Source of the DNA: Rhizobium sp. ICMP 5592
GTDB taxonomy: Bacteria; Pseudomonadota; Alphaproteobacteria; Rhizobiales; Rhizobiaceae
Assembly: GCF_009498525.1 (NCBI RefSeq)
Contig: NZ_QSNT01000010.1
Location: forward strand, 91,178-155,177
Direction: 5' to 3'
Length of the DNA stretch: 64,000 nucleotides
Every line of letters begins with the position of its first letter. The stretch's first letter is position 1. Under the pieces are notes generated by a model. The model worked only from the letters and a program-made list of their open reading frames with translations. It ran no database searches and had not been told where the DNA came from. The position numbers were made by a program, and so were the translations under genes. Shown one piece after another: positions 50,559 to 59,552 of this stretch.

Positions 50559-53021
50559 TCAGGCCTTGCTCGCGGAAAAATACGTCGCTGCATGAGCGAT
50601 CCCTCTCTGTTCGAGCCAATGGAGAGGCCATCCGGCCCCATGTTGCGTTTCGAGAGCGCGGACCCGGGCGAGATCGTCCTTGCTGGAGGCGCCGACAAAG
50701 GAAAGCGCCACCGGTCCCAGCGTCATGTCAAAGAGCCGCCGCCCCTCTGGCGAGGCAACGTAGTATTCTCGCTTCGGAAGTGCGGTCGCGACGATTTCGA
50801 TCTGCCGCTCGTTGAAACCGATACGCTCATAGAACTCACGCGTGCCGGTCTCGCGCGCAGCCCCGTTGGGCAGGCAGATCTTCGTCGGGCAGCTCTCCTT
50901 CAGAACGTCGACGATCCCCGAACGCTCCGCATCCGAGATCGACTGCGTGGCGAGCACGACGGCGCAATTGGCCTTTCGCAAAACCTTCAACCACTCGCGG
51001 ATTTTGTCACGGAAGACAGGGTGGCCGAGCATGATCCACGCCTCATCGAGGATGATGAGACTCGGGACCCCGGTCAGTCGCTTCTCGATCCGACGGAAGA
51101 GATAGGTGAGGACGGGCACGAGATTGCGCTCGCCCATGTTCATTAGCTCCTCGACTTCGAGGGTCTGGAACGCTCCGAGCGCAAGGCCGTCTTCCTCGGC
51201 ATCGAGCAACTGCCCCATCGGTCCGTCGACGGTGTAGTGGTGCAACGCCTCCTTGATCTCGCGCATCTGAACGCCGGAGACGAAATCCGAGAGCGACCGG
51301 CCGCGCGCATCCGCCATCAAACCGATTTGGCGGGATATGGCATTGCGGTGGTCGGGCGTGATCGTCACACCCTGCAGCGCCACCAGCGTCTCGATCCATT
51401 CGGTCGCCCAGGCCCGGTCGGCATCGGTCGAAAGATCCGAGAGTGGGCAGAAGGCAAGTGCCCTCCCCTTCCCGTCGCTCTCGCCGCCGATCTCGTAATG
51501 ATCGCCGCCGGCGGCCAGCGTCAGCGGCAGCATCGAACGGCCTTTGTCGAACGCGAAGATCTGACCGTCCGCGTAGCGTCGAAACTGTGCCGCGATCAGC
51601 GCGAGCAAGGTCGATTTACCGGAACCGGTCGGCCCGAACACCAGCGTATGGCCGACATCGTCGACATGAAGGTTCAGCCGGAATGGAGTGGAGCCGCTGG
51701 CGACCTGCATAAGCGGCGGCGAGCCCGGCCGATAGAAGGGGCAAGGTGCTGTCGGGCTGCCGGACCAAACCGAGTTGAGTGGGATGAGATCGGCGAGATT
51801 GCGCGTGTTGATTAGCGGCTCGCGGATATTGGCGTACCAGTTGCCGGGAAGCGATCCGAGGAAAGCGTCGGTCGCATTCAGGGATTCGATGCGCGCCCCA
51901 AATCCTTCGGACTGGATCAGTCGGCGCACGGCCTCGCACTTTTCCTGAAGCCGGGCGCTATCCTCGTCAAAGAGGATGATAACGGGCGTGTAGTAGCCGT
52001 AGGCGACGAGCTGGGAGGATGCTTCCGCGATCGCATCCTCTGTCTCCGCCACCATCAGCATCGCATCCTGGTCGACCGAGCGGCTCTGCGTCTGAAACAG
52101 TTGATCAAAAAAGGGTCTGACCTTCTGCTGCCACTTCTTTCTCGTGCGCTCGAGCTTTGCCCTGGCCTCCTGCTCGTCGAGGAAGATGAAACGACTCGAC
52201 CAGCGATAGGTCAGCGGCATCAGGTCGAGTGAATTGAGAATGCCCGGCCAGCTTTCCGCCGGCAAGCCGTCAACGGCGACCACCCCAAGAAACCTGTTCT
52301 CGACTTTGGGTGCGAGCCCATGCTGCAGCTCAGCCGTCACCAGCCAGTCGAGATACATCGGGATGTCAGGCAGACGGACTGGATGGTTCTCGCCGGTGAT
52401 GCAGAAACGGACGAACTGGAACAACTCGTCATAGCGAGCGATCCGAAAACCACCGCGGTCCTCGGTTTCGTGCGTCACCATGCGGCGTATTGAGATGACG
52501 TTGGCGAGATACTGCTCGACCTCGCGGATCGAGTTACGGAAGGTTTCCAGCGCCGTTTCGGCATAAGTGGCCGATCGGCTCCCCGCGTCGGCATACACAT
52601 AGCGCGCAAGCCCGGATCGCCGAGGCTCCGGCGGCCTCCATGTCAAGATCAGCGCGTGCCGGCTCTCGAAATGTCCGCTCTCGCGCTCGAAATGAGATCG
52701 CCGTTCCGCATCGATGGCGCGCGTCACCGGATCAGGAAAGTGGCAGACGTCTTCCGCCGGATAGTCGATCGTCGGCACGCGGACGGCCTCCACCTGGACC
52801 ATCCAGCCCGTGCCGAGCCGCGACAGGATTGTGTTGATCTGCCGGCTGACCTCGTTGCGCTCGGCGTCGGTCGAGCTTTCACTGTCCGGTCCCGCGAAAT
52901 ACCAACCGGCCATGAGGGAGCCATCCTTCAGCAGGACCACGCCGTTATCGACCAGCCCCGCATAGGGAACGAGGTCGGCGAATGATGGTCCGGAATGACG
53001 AAAAGGCTTCAATGCGACCAT
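50559..53021 (-). CDS. trbE: Conjugal transfer ATPase TrbE (VirB4-like)
   Basis: This is an 820-residue ATPase starting at the ATG at 53021, two bases after the trbD stop. The N-terminal CagE/TrbE domain shows YAGLVDNGVVLLKDGSLMAG and WYFAGPDSESSTDAERNEVS. The ATPase core has Walker A FGPTGSGKSTLLALIA (about residue 450), Walker B SLIILDEAWIML and KVLRKANCAVVLATQSISDA. It energises assembly of the mating channel at the inner membrane. Confidence 0.95.
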   Translation of the reverse strand: MVALKPFRHSGPSFADLVPYAGLVDNGVVLLKDGSLMAGWYFAGPDSESSTDAERNEVSRQINTILSRLGTGWMVQVEAVRVPTIDYPAEDVCHFPDPVTRAIDAERRSHFERESGHFESRHALILTWRPPEPRRSGLARYVYADAGSRSATYAETALETFRNSIREVEQYLANVISIRRMVTHETEDRGGFRIARYDELFQFVRFCITGENHPVRLPDIPMYLDWLVTAELQHGLAPKVENRFLGVVAVDGLPAESWPGILNSLDLMPLTYRWSSRFIFLDEQEARAKLERTRKKWQQKVRPFFDQLFQTQSRSVDQDAMLMVAETEDAIAEASSQLVAYGYYTPVIILFDEDSARLQEKCEAVRRLIQSEGFGARIESLNATDAFLGSLPGNWYANIREPLINTRNLADLIPLNSVWSGSPTAPCPFYRPGSPPLMQVASGSTPFRLNLHVDDVGHTLVFGPTGSGKSTLLALIAAQFRRYADGQIFAFDKGRSMLPLTLAAGGDHYEIGGESDGKGRALAFCPLSDLSTDADRAWATEWIETLVALQGVTITPDHRNAISRQIGLMADARGRSLSDFVSGVQMREIKEALHHYTVDGPMGQLLDAEEDGLALGAFQTLEVEELMNMGERNLVPVLTYLFRRIEKRLTGVPSLIILDEAWIMLGHPVFRDKIREWLKVLRKANCAVVLATQSISDAERSGIVDVLKESCPTKICLPNGAARETGTREFYERIGFNERQIEIVATALPKREYYVASPEGRRLFDMTLGPVALSFVGASSKDDLARVRALETQHGAGWPLHWLEQRGIAHAATYFSASKA

Positions 53022-53023
53022 CG

Positions 53024-53323
53024 TCAGTACCGTCGCCACGGTGTGGAGGTCGGCCTGTAGGAGGACCGATAGGAGATGTGCCTGACGTAGACACGCCGCA
53101 TAAGCGGATCGGCTTTCGCCATCATGCGAAGGGCTGCGACCGCGACCAGCCAGATGGCGGCGCCGAACAGTGCGGCATACCAGGTCAGAACCACGAAGAT
53201 GAGGATCACGGCGGCCAGCGCTGTGAGGAGCACCAGCTCGCGGTCAGCGCCCATCAGGAGGTTAGGCCGTGACAGCGCCCGATGCACCCGCGAGCGGGCG
53301 AGGTTGGAACCGGGCTCAGCCAT
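53024..53323 (-). CDS. trbD: Conjugal transfer protein TrbD (VirB3-like)
   Basis: This 99-residue inner-membrane protein has SRVHRALSRPNLLMGADREL, then two close hydrophobic segments (VLLTALAAVILIFVVLTWYA and LFGAAIWLVAVAAL), and a basic tail KADPLMRRVYVRHISYR. These are the features of VirB3/TrbD proteins, which work with TrbE. It overlaps trbC by eight bases. Confidence 0.94.
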   Translation of the reverse strand: MAEPGSNLARSRVHRALSRPNLLMGADRELVLLTALAAVILIFVVLTWYAALFGAAIWLVAVAALRMMAKADPLMRRVYVRHISYRSSYRPTSTPWRRY

Positions 53324-53723
53324 GAGCCCCCTCCCCTTTCGGTCCGGGCGACATCATTTGTTCGGCAATGGCTGGATCGGCTTGCGCGTCATTCTCGCCG
53401 ATCGTGGCGCCGGTCGCACCGAACAGCGCCACGATCTGTGTCGCCCCGAGAAGAACGCCGCCGACGAGAGCGACGTAGCAAAGCCTGCGCGCGAAATCGT
53501 TGAGCTCGCCGCCGAAGATCAGCATGGCACCGGCGATGGCGACGGCTGCCAGTGCAATGAAGCCGGCGACCGGACCGGTGATCGACTGCTGAATCTGCTG
53601 GAGCGGAGATTCCCACGGGAGACCCCCGCCACCCGATGAGGCGAGTGCCGGAGTGACCAACGTGTTGGCGAAGAGCAAGACCAGCGCGCCGCCGGCCAGG
53701 AACCGTTGATAGTCACGCGACAT
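53316..53723 (-). CDS. trbC: Conjugal transfer pilin TrbC (VirB2-like)
   Basis: The protein is 135 residues from the ATG at 53723. A signal sequence ends near VTPALASSGGGG, then LPWESPLQQIQQSITGPVAG and two hydrophobic helices (FIALAAVAIAGAMLIFGGEL and LCYVALVGGVLLGATQIVAL) follow. This is the prepilin of the conjugative pilus. The start overlaps the end of trbB by about 11 bases. Confidence 0.94.
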   Translation of the reverse strand: MSRDYQRFLAGGALVLLFANTLVTPALASSGGGGLPWESPLQQIQQSITGPVAGFIALAAVAIAGAMLIFGGELNDFARRLCYVALVGGVLLGATQIVALFGATGATIGENDAQADPAIAEQMMSPGPKGEGAHG

Positions 53724-54684
53724 GGCTGTCCTCATCGATTTGTGCGTAATGTTCGGTGCGGTAGCGAGCATTGGCGTAGGCTTCGACGTTGATGATCTCG
53801 CGGACCCGCCTCCCCTTCCCCGTTCGCTCTATCGAAACCACCAGATCAACGGCCTCGCCGATCACCTCCTGCATGGGCTGGTGGCTGGCTTCCGCCGTCA
53901 GCTGCTCAAGCCTGCGAAGCGCCGACATTGCCGTGTTGGAGTGAATTGTGGTGACGCCGCCCGGATGACCGGTGTTCCATGCCTTGAGCAGCGTCAGCGC
54001 CGCGCCGTCACGGACTTCGCCGACGATGATGCGATCAGGCCGCAGTCGCATCGTGCTTTTGAGCAGCCGGGCCATGTCGATGGTGTCACTGGTATGGAGC
54101 GATACCGCATTCTCCGCAGCGCACTGGATTTCGGCAGTGTCTTCGAGGATGACGATTCGGTCGTCCGGTGTGTTCGCGACGATTTCGGCGATGACTGCGT
54201 TGGCAAGCGTTGTTTTGCCGGATCCCGTTCCTCCGGAAATCACGATGTTCATTCGAGAGGCGATGGCGCTGCGCAGCACCGAAGCCTGCGCTTCGGTCAT
54301 CACCTTCGATCGCACATACTCATCGAGTGGAATAAGGCGCGAGGCGCGTCGCCGGATCGTAAATGTCGGTCCCGAGACGACAGGCGGCAGGAGGCCCTCG
54401 AAACGATGTCCGCCGATTGGCAGCTCGCCGGAAATGATTGGCTGCTCGGCGTCTGCTTCCGAGCGCAGGGCGTGAGCGACGCTGCCGATGATAACCTCTG
54501 CCGCCGCCGAACTAAGGGCGCCAGCTCCCATGACACCATGGCCAAGGCGCTCGATGAAGAGCTTGCCATCCGGGTTGAGCATGATCTCGACGACTGTTGC
54601 GTCGTCGAGCGCGACGCAGAGGTGATCACCCAGGGCATCCTGGAGCTTGCGGACGAGACGGGGATGGGAGCGCAGCTGAGTCAT
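53713..54684 (-). CDS. trbB: Conjugal transfer ATPase TrbB (VirB11-like)
   Basis: This is a 323-residue hexameric traffic ATPase. It has the N-terminal VVEIMLNPDGKLFIERLG domain, Walker A ISGGTGSGKTTLANAVIAE, the Asp box ILEDTAEIQ, Walker B IIVGEVRDGAA and the His box HSNTAMSALRRLEQL. The ATG overlaps the traI stop (ATGA). The longer upstream frame lies within traI and is not used. Confidence 0.95.
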   Translation of the reverse strand: MTQLRSHPRLVRKLQDALGDHLCVALDDATVVEIMLNPDGKLFIERLGHGVMGAGALSSAAAEVIIGSVAHALRSEADAEQPIISGELPIGGHRFEGLLPPVVSGPTFTIRRRASRLIPLDEYVRSKVMTEAQASVLRSAIASRMNIVISGGTGSGKTTLANAVIAEIVANTPDDRIVILEDTAEIQCAAENAVSLHTSDTIDMARLLKSTMRLRPDRIIVGEVRDGAALTLLKAWNTGHPGGVTTIHSNTAMSALRRLEQLTAEASHQPMQEVIGEAVDLVVSIERTGKGRRVREIINVEAYANARYRTEHYAQIDEDSHVA

Positions 54685-55316
54685 GCAGCGCTCCCAATCG
54701 GTGCCCCGTTGAGCTCGGGTATCGAGTGGTAGCCCTGAGGGCAAACTCGTTCGAAGCTGGCGCGATCTGCCGTCAGGCTTCCAGCAATAGCGATGGTGTT
54801 CCCGATCGCAGAAGCTTCGCCGAGCCGGCGCATTGGCCATCCGGCCCGCTTCAGAATGCGCTCAAAACGGAGATCGGTCGCCGTGACGATCTCACTGTAG
54901 CCGTTCGCGATCGACCATTCGATAATGCCAGCGAACAGGGTGAGCGTCGCGAGATGCAGTTGGCCCCCTTCCCTCCCCGAGGCAAGAGAGGTGTCGACGC
55001 AGAAGCGCGAGCTTTCGACCATTCCAGAGTGTACTGCGAGTGAGCCTGTTTTAAGCAACTGAGGAAAGGTCTCTGCGAGCATCGTCGGCCCGCAAGCCGG
55101 AAGAAGACGGACGCAACCGGCGACCAGTCCGCTCTCGGTGATCGCCAAGAGGTAGGTCGGCTTGAAGTCATCATAGTGGTCACGTTCTTCGCCTGCCGCA
55201 ATAGACACGTCCCACTCGAGACGGTCGCCGAACACTGCAGCGCGAAGACGGTGCATCTGTTTCAGGAAACGTCGGTGCCGTCTGTGATGGTGGTGTGGAA
55301 TGGTCAGTATCCGCAT
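54681..55316 (-). CDS. traI: Acyl-homoserine lactone synthase TraI (LuxI family)
   Basis: This 211-residue enzyme makes an N-acyl-homoserine lactone from S-adenosylmethionine and acyl-ACP; in Ti plasmids the product is 3-oxo-octanoyl-homoserine lactone. LuxI-conserved residues are visible: LRAAVFGDRLEWDV (Arg, Phe, Trp), GEERDHYD (Asp), SGLVAGCVRLLP and MVESSRFCVDTS. An ATG one codon earlier (55319) is equally possible. It is the first gene of the traI-trb operon, with a tra-box-like palindrome 59 bases upstream, so it is likely activated by TraR plus the signal. No traR is in the window. Confidence 0.95.
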   Translation of the reverse strand: MRILTIPHHHHRRHRRFLKQMHRLRAAVFGDRLEWDVSIAAGEERDHYDDFKPTYLLAITESGLVAGCVRLLPACGPTMLAETFPQLLKTGSLAVHSGMVESSRFCVDTSLASGREGGQLHLATLTLFAGIIEWSIANGYSEIVTATDLRFERILKRAGWPMRRLGEASAIGNTIAIAGSLTADRASFERVCPQGYHSIPELNGAPIGSAA

Positions 55317-55374
55317 CATGATCTCCGCATGAACAGGTCATGCGGACAGAAATCATCTCGCTCAGCGTGTGCCA

Positions 55375-55392
55375 ACGTGCAGATTTGCACCC
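55375..55392. promoter_or_regulatory. tra box (TraR binding site) near traI
   Basis: ACGTGCAGATTTGCACCC is 18 bases with near-perfect dyad symmetry and matches the TraR site pattern ACGTGCAGATCTGCACAT at most positions. It ends about 59 bases before the traI start, a place where bound TraR would overlap or adjoin the -35 element of the traI-trb promoter. Confidence 0.85.
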
Positions 55393-55463
55393 AGTGATTC
55401 TACCGAACTGGGGTTGAAGCTTGCCAAGCCCACTGGCTTGCGCTGTGGGCGATGCCTCATTTT

Positions 55464-55481
55464 ATGTGCAAATCTGCAATT
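55464..55481. promoter_or_regulatory. Second tra box, on the repA side
   Basis: ATGTGCAAATCTGCAATT matches the tra-box pattern with a few changes in the outer positions. It lies about 90 bases from the first box and 210-230 bases before repA. In Ti plasmids boxes between traI and repA couple repABC transcription, and so copy number, to quorum sensing. Confidence 0.75.
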
Positions 55482-55690
55482 AATGGGCACTGGCCGCAAC
55501 GCGAGGAATCTGCCTAACTACCGGTTAGTTATCGAGGATTCGGCCTGATAGCTTAGTTTGGGGCAAATATGTTAACCCCTTGTTAACCTAAAAACCCTTG
55601 CTCAAAAATCAGAATCGGCGCTTATTTCCAGTGGCGGAACTTTATCGATTTCGCGAAAAATATCGCCACTGGCAAGAAATGGGTTTTAAG

Positions 55691-56905
55691 ATGGCGAAGA
55701 CCGCCGCAGAAGCAGCGCCTCTAGTTGAAGGGTTGACGGCATTGATGGAGCGTCATGCCGACGCCCTCTCCAGTCAACTTCAAGCGCATCATCTTAAGGT
55801 CTTCCCGCCGACTTCAGAGAAGGGTATTCGAACGTTCGGTCCGTCGGAAGCGTCTAAGCTGCTCGGCGTCGGTGAATCTTACCTACGACAGACCGCTTCG
55901 GAAATGCCAGAGTTGAATGTAAGCATAAGCCCGGGTGGTAGGCGGAATTTTTCAATCGAAGATATCCATGCAATCCGCAAGCACATGGACCAGGTCGGCC
56001 GTGGGAATCGACGCTATCTGCCGCACCGTCGCGACGGTGAGCAGCTTCAGGTTATCTCCGTTATGAATTTCAAAGGCGGGTCGGGCAAGACGACCACAGC
56101 CGCACATCTGGCTCAGTACCTGGCAATGCGCGGGTACCGGGTTCTGGCGATCGATCTCGATCCTCAAGCAAGCCTTTCCGCGCTCTTCGGTAGTCAACCG
56201 GAGACCGACGTTGGTCCGAACGAAACGCTTTATGGCGCCATTCGGTACGATGATGAGCAGGTCCCGATCGAGCAGGTTGTCCGGGGAACATATATTCCCG
56301 ACCTCCACCTCATTCCCGGTAACCTCGAACTGATGGAGTTCGAGCACGACACCCCACGCGCGCTGATGAAGCGCAAGGAAGGCGACACGCTCTTTTACGG
56401 TCGTATCAGTCAAGTGATCGAGGACATCGCCAATAACTACGATGTCGTCGTGATCGATTGCCCTCCCCAGCTCGGCTACCTCACGCTTTCGGCCCTGACA
56501 GCAGCAACATCGATCTTGGTCACGGTCCATCCTCAGATGTTGGACGTGATGTCGATGAACCAGTTCCTGGCGATGACGTCCAATTTGCTCCGGGAAATCG
56601 AGAACGCTGGCGCCGAGTTCAAGTTCAATTGGATGCGCTACCTCATCACTCGTTTTGAACCGAGCGATGGGCCGCAAAACCAAATGGTGGGCTATTTGCG
56701 GTCGATATTTGGCGAGAGTGTCCTCAATTTCCCGATGCTGAAAACCACGGCAGTGTCGGATGCAGGTCTGACAAACCAGACCCTTTTTGAAGTCGAGCGC
56801 GGACAGTTCACGCGATCGACCTATGATCGGGCCTTGGAGGCTATGAACGCGGTCAATGACGAGATCGAAACTCTGATCAAAAAAGCATGGGGTAGACCCA
56901 CATGA
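55691..56905 (+). CDS. repA: Plasmid partition ATPase RepA (ParA-like)
   Basis: This 404-residue ParA-type ATPase also represses repABC. It has an N-terminal winged-helix region with RTFGPSEASKLLGVGESYLR (about residues 48-66), the deviant Walker A VMNFKGGSGKTTTAAHLA (about 125-140), AIDLDPQASLSALFG, and VVVIDCPPQLGYLTLSALTA. The start is uncertain: the frame is open back to a TTG at 55598 and an ATG at 55679 is also possible. I choose 55691 because it gives the usual length. The stop overlaps repB (ATGA). Confidence 0.93.
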   Translation: MAKTAAEAAPLVEGLTALMERHADALSSQLQAHHLKVFPPTSEKGIRTFGPSEASKLLGVGESYLRQTASEMPELNVSISPGGRRNFSIEDIHAIRKHMDQVGRGNRRYLPHRRDGEQLQVISVMNFKGGSGKTTTAAHLAQYLAMRGYRVLAIDLDPQASLSALFGSQPETDVGPNETLYGAIRYDDEQVPIEQVVRGTYIPDLHLIPGNLELMEFEHDTPRALMKRKEGDTLFYGRISQVIEDIANNYDVVVIDCPPQLGYLTLSALTAATSILVTVHPQMLDVMSMNQFLAMTSNLLREIENAGAEFKFNWMRYLITRFEPSDGPQNQMVGYLRSIFGESVLNFPMLKTTAVSDAGLTNQTLFEVERGQFTRSTYDRALEAMNAVNDEIETLIKKAWGRPT

Positions 56906-57924
56906 GCCGGAAACACATCCTGGGCGTCTCGACAGACGCCCCCGACACGCCATCCGCGGATAACAGGTCTGGAAAGAACCGGTCCATGCCGCTTCTCGGT
57001 GTGCCAAGGAAGGATCGCGATCCGGCAACCAAGCTCACGGCGAACATTGGTAATGCACTGCGCGAGCAAAATGATCGCCTTAGCCGTGCCGAAGAAATCG
57101 AGCGGCGCCTTGCTGAAGGTCAGGCAGTCATAGAACTGGACGCCTCGGTAATCGAGCCGTCATTCGTCCAGGATCGTATGCAGGGTGATATCGACGGCCT
57201 TCTCTCCTCAATCCGCGAGCAAGGCCAGCAGGTTCCGATCCTGGTTCGACCTCACCCAGAGCTTTCCGGCCGATATCAAGTTGCTTTCGGGCACCGTCGA
57301 TTGCGTGCTGTTTCGGAGCTGGGTCTTCCAGTCAAAGCCGTGGTCCGCGAGCTGACGGACGAACAACTCGTTGTGGCCCAAGGCCAGGAAAACAATGAGC
57401 GTGAAGATCTCACTTTTATTGAGAAGGCGCGCTTCGCATATCATCTGAACAAACAGTTTCCACGCGAGATTGTCATCGCTGCTATGTCGATCGACAAAAG
57501 CAATTTGTCGAAGATGCTCGTGCTTGTCGACGCCCTCCCCTCCGGACTGATCGACGCCATTGGTGCCGCTCCTGGCGTCGGACGCCCAAGCTGGCAGCAA
57601 CTGGCAGAGTTGGTCGGGAATGCAGCGTCTCCGTCTGACGCGTCCGCCTATGCGGCCTCAGAAGAGGTGCAGGCGTTGCCATCGCCAGACCGATTCAAGG
57701 CGGTCATCGCCCACTTGAAGCCTCGCCGACCTCCTCGTGGCCTGCCGGAGGTGATGTCGGCCCCGAACGGAGACCGACTGGCACAGATCTCACAGAGCAA
57801 GGCCAAGCTGGAAATCATAATCGACCGGAAGGCAACGCCTGACTTTGCGACCTTCGTGCTGGAGCAAGTGCCGGCGCTATACCAAGCCTACCACGCTGCG
57901 AACCAACGGAAACAGGGAGAGTAA
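56902..57924 (+). CDS. repB: Plasmid partition protein RepB (ParB-like)
   Basis: This 340-residue protein binds parS and works with RepA in segregation. It has an N-terminal arm, a ParB nuclease-like domain with SIREQGQQVPILVRPHPEL and VAFGHRRLRAVSELGL (about residues 95-150), then a KorB-like helix-turn-helix region (EIVIAAMSIDKSNLSKMLVL) and a C-terminal dimer domain. Its ATG overlaps the repA stop. I did not find a convincing parS site (GTT-N10-AAC type) by eye. Confidence 0.95.
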   Translation: MSRKHILGVSTDAPDTPSADNRSGKNRSMPLLGVPRKDRDPATKLTANIGNALREQNDRLSRAEEIERRLAEGQAVIELDASVIEPSFVQDRMQGDIDGLLSSIREQGQQVPILVRPHPELSGRYQVAFGHRRLRAVSELGLPVKAVVRELTDEQLVVAQGQENNEREDLTFIEKARFAYHLNKQFPREIVIAAMSIDKSNLSKMLVLVDALPSGLIDAIGAAPGVGRPSWQQLAELVGNAASPSDASAYAASEEVQALPSPDRFKAVIAHLKPRRPPRGLPEVMSAPNGDRLAQISQSKAKLEIIIDRKATPDFATFVLEQVPALYQAYHAANQRKQGE

Positions 57925-57929
57925 CCGCA

Positions 57930-57968
57930 AAAGAAAAGAGCCTCCTCAACGTCGCCGTCGCGGAAGCC
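57930..57968 (-). terminator. Rho-independent terminator of the repE antisense RNA
   Basis: On the minus strand GGCTTCC (57962-57968) pairs with GGAGGCT (57939-57945), including G-U pairs, and is followed by CTTTTCTTTT. This is the expected intrinsic terminator of a repE-type countertranscript. Confidence 0.7.
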
Positions 57969-57984
57969 CTTCTGTCTCTGTAGC
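57932..57984 (-). ncRNA. repE: RepE countertranscribed RNA, regulator of repC
   Basis: The repB-repC gap of 155 bases holds a complete minus-strand unit: a promoter at 57991-58019, a transcript of about 50 bases and a T-rich terminator. In repABC plasmids this antisense RNA binds the repC leader, causing attenuation and masking the repC ribosome site, and is the main incompatibility determinant. The exact ends are estimated. Confidence 0.75.
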
Positions 57985-57990
57985 AAGAAC

Positions 57991-58019
57991 AGAATCGCAT
58001 TTCCTCGAATCCTCGTCAA
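57991..58019 (-). promoter_or_regulatory. Promoter of the repE antisense RNA
   Basis: The minus strand reads TTGACG (58014-58019) and GATTCT (57991-57996) separated by 17 bases, a good vegetative sigma promoter. Transcription should start near 57984. Confidence 0.72.
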
Positions 58020-58079
58020 GAGTTCTTTGGCACCGTTTTGGTGAGTGAATTTCTTTTGCCTGCTGAAAGGTGAGAGACG

Positions 58080-59294
58080 ATGCAGACGGGAAGTGTGACG
58101 ACGCCATTCGGGCGGCGGCCGGTGACGCTTGCGCTCGTGCGGCGCCAGGCGGCATTGGCCGAAATCAAACAAGGAAAGGTCGCGGACAAGTGGAAGGTCT
58201 TCAGGGACGCCTCCGCCGCTATGGATGTGCTCGGCGTTCAATCCAACAGTCTCGCGGTGCTCGACGCGCTGTTGAGCTTCTATCCGGACAATGAACTGCG
58301 CCAAGACGCGAAGCTGATAGTATTCCCGTCGAATACCCAGCTTGCGCTTCGAGCACACGGGATGGCTGGTGCGACATTACGCCGGCATATCGCGTTCCTG
58401 GTTGAGGCGGGCTTGATCATCCGGAAAGACAGTGCCAATGGCAAGCGTTACGCTCGCAGGGATGGCGCTGGAGAGATTGAGAGTGCCTTCGGCTTTGATC
58501 TCTCCCCCCTCCTCGCGCGTTCAGAAGAATTGGCTGTGATGGCGCAGCAAGTGATGACCGATCGCGCGATGCTTCGTAAGGCCAAGGAAAGTCTGACGAT
58601 CTGCCGGCGAGACGTTCGCAAGTTGATTACTGCAGCAATGGAAGAAGGTGCTGATGGCGACTGGAGGGTAATCGAAGCGATGTATATCGGCCTGGTCGCG
58701 CGGATTCCGCGCTCTCCCACACTCTCCGACATTTCCGCAGTCCTCGATGAAATGCAGCTGCTCCAAGAGGAGATAGTCAATCGATTGGATATCCAGGGAA
58801 ATTCGGAAAAAAATAGCACCAATGGTGCTCATATTGAGCGGCATATACAGAATTCAAAACCCGAATCTCTTAATGAATTTGAACCTAGCTCTGAAAAAGA
58901 GCAGAGGGTAAAACTGGATGAAACCAGCCGGCCGATGAGTGCGCCGATTAAGCCGTTTCCGCTGGGAACAGTGCTGAAGGCCTGCCCAGCGATTGCCGAT
59001 TATGGACCGGATGGAGCGATCGGAAGCTGGCGCGAGTTGATGTCGGCTGCGGTGGTTGTTCGGTCCATGCTTGGCGTCAGCCCGGCGGCCTATCAGGACG
59101 CGTGCGCTACTATGGGGCCGGAGAATGCAGCGGTTGTGATCGCCTGCATCTTGGAGCGGGCGAACTTCATCAACTCGGCCGGTGGATATCTGCGGGCTCT
59201 GACAAGGCGAACCGAGCGGGGCGAATTCTCCCTTGGCCCGATGATAATTGCCTTGTTAAAGGCGAGCGGGCTTGCGCCATTGAAAGCGGGGTAG
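58080..59294 (+). CDS. repC: Replication initiator RepC
   Basis: This 404-residue initiator is specific to repABC plasmids. The N-terminal winged-helix half contains TTPFGRRPVTLALVRRQAAL, WKVFRDASAAMDVLGVQSN, LVVFPSN-like (IVFPSNTQLALRAHGMAGAT) and LRRHIAFLVEAGLIIRKDSA plus NGKRYARRDGAGEIESAFGF blocks, which are very characteristic. The C-terminal half carries WRELMSAAVVVRSMLGVSPA and the GGYLRALTRRTERGEFSLGP ending. In such plasmids the origin lies inside repC. Its leader is targeted by repE. Confidence 0.96.
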   Translation: MQTGSVTTPFGRRPVTLALVRRQAALAEIKQGKVADKWKVFRDASAAMDVLGVQSNSLAVLDALLSFYPDNELRQDAKLIVFPSNTQLALRAHGMAGATLRRHIAFLVEAGLIIRKDSANGKRYARRDGAGEIESAFGFDLSPLLARSEELAVMAQQVMTDRAMLRKAKESLTICRRDVRKLITAAMEEGADGDWRVIEAMYIGLVARIPRSPTLSDISAVLDEMQLLQEEIVNRLDIQGNSEKNSTNGAHIERHIQNSKPESLNEFEPSSEKEQRVKLDETSRPMSAPIKPFPLGTVLKACPAIADYGPDGAIGSWRELMSAAVVVRSMLGVSPAAYQDACATMGPENAAVVIACILERANFINSAGGYLRALTRRTERGEFSLGPMIIALLKASGLAPLKAG

Positions 59295-59387
59295 ACGTTG
59301 GGCGCCGGGAGAGGAGTTGCAGACTGGCCAATACCGGGATTGAGGCGATAGCCGGTGGCTTTTAGGATCGAAAACACCACCTGATTC

Positions 59388-59407
59388 CGGTGGTCAGCTG
59401 ACCACCG
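59388..59407. repeat. 20-bp perfect palindrome downstream of repC
   Basis: CGGTGGTCAGCTGACCACCG is perfectly symmetrical. It is followed by CATTAACATATTG rather than a run of T, so a protein-binding site is more likely than a terminator. It lies about 93 bases after the repC stop. Confidence 0.6.
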
Positions 59408-59552
59408 CATTAACATATTGAAAGAACAACGCTTTTTACGGCGCTCTATTTTCATATATAAGGGGCGAGCGGTTCAGACGAAAAGAGGCCGGTACGCAAC
59501 CTCCAGGTCGCATCCACCGCGATATTGTATATGATTTATAGGCTGATGGACA

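Noticed and set aside
53722..54732. A 336-codon plus-strand open frame
   Set aside because: It is antisense to trbB, whose Walker motifs and operon position are clear.
55952..57028. A 358-codon minus-strand open frame
   Set aside because: It is antisense to repA and the start of repB and shows no recognisable domain.
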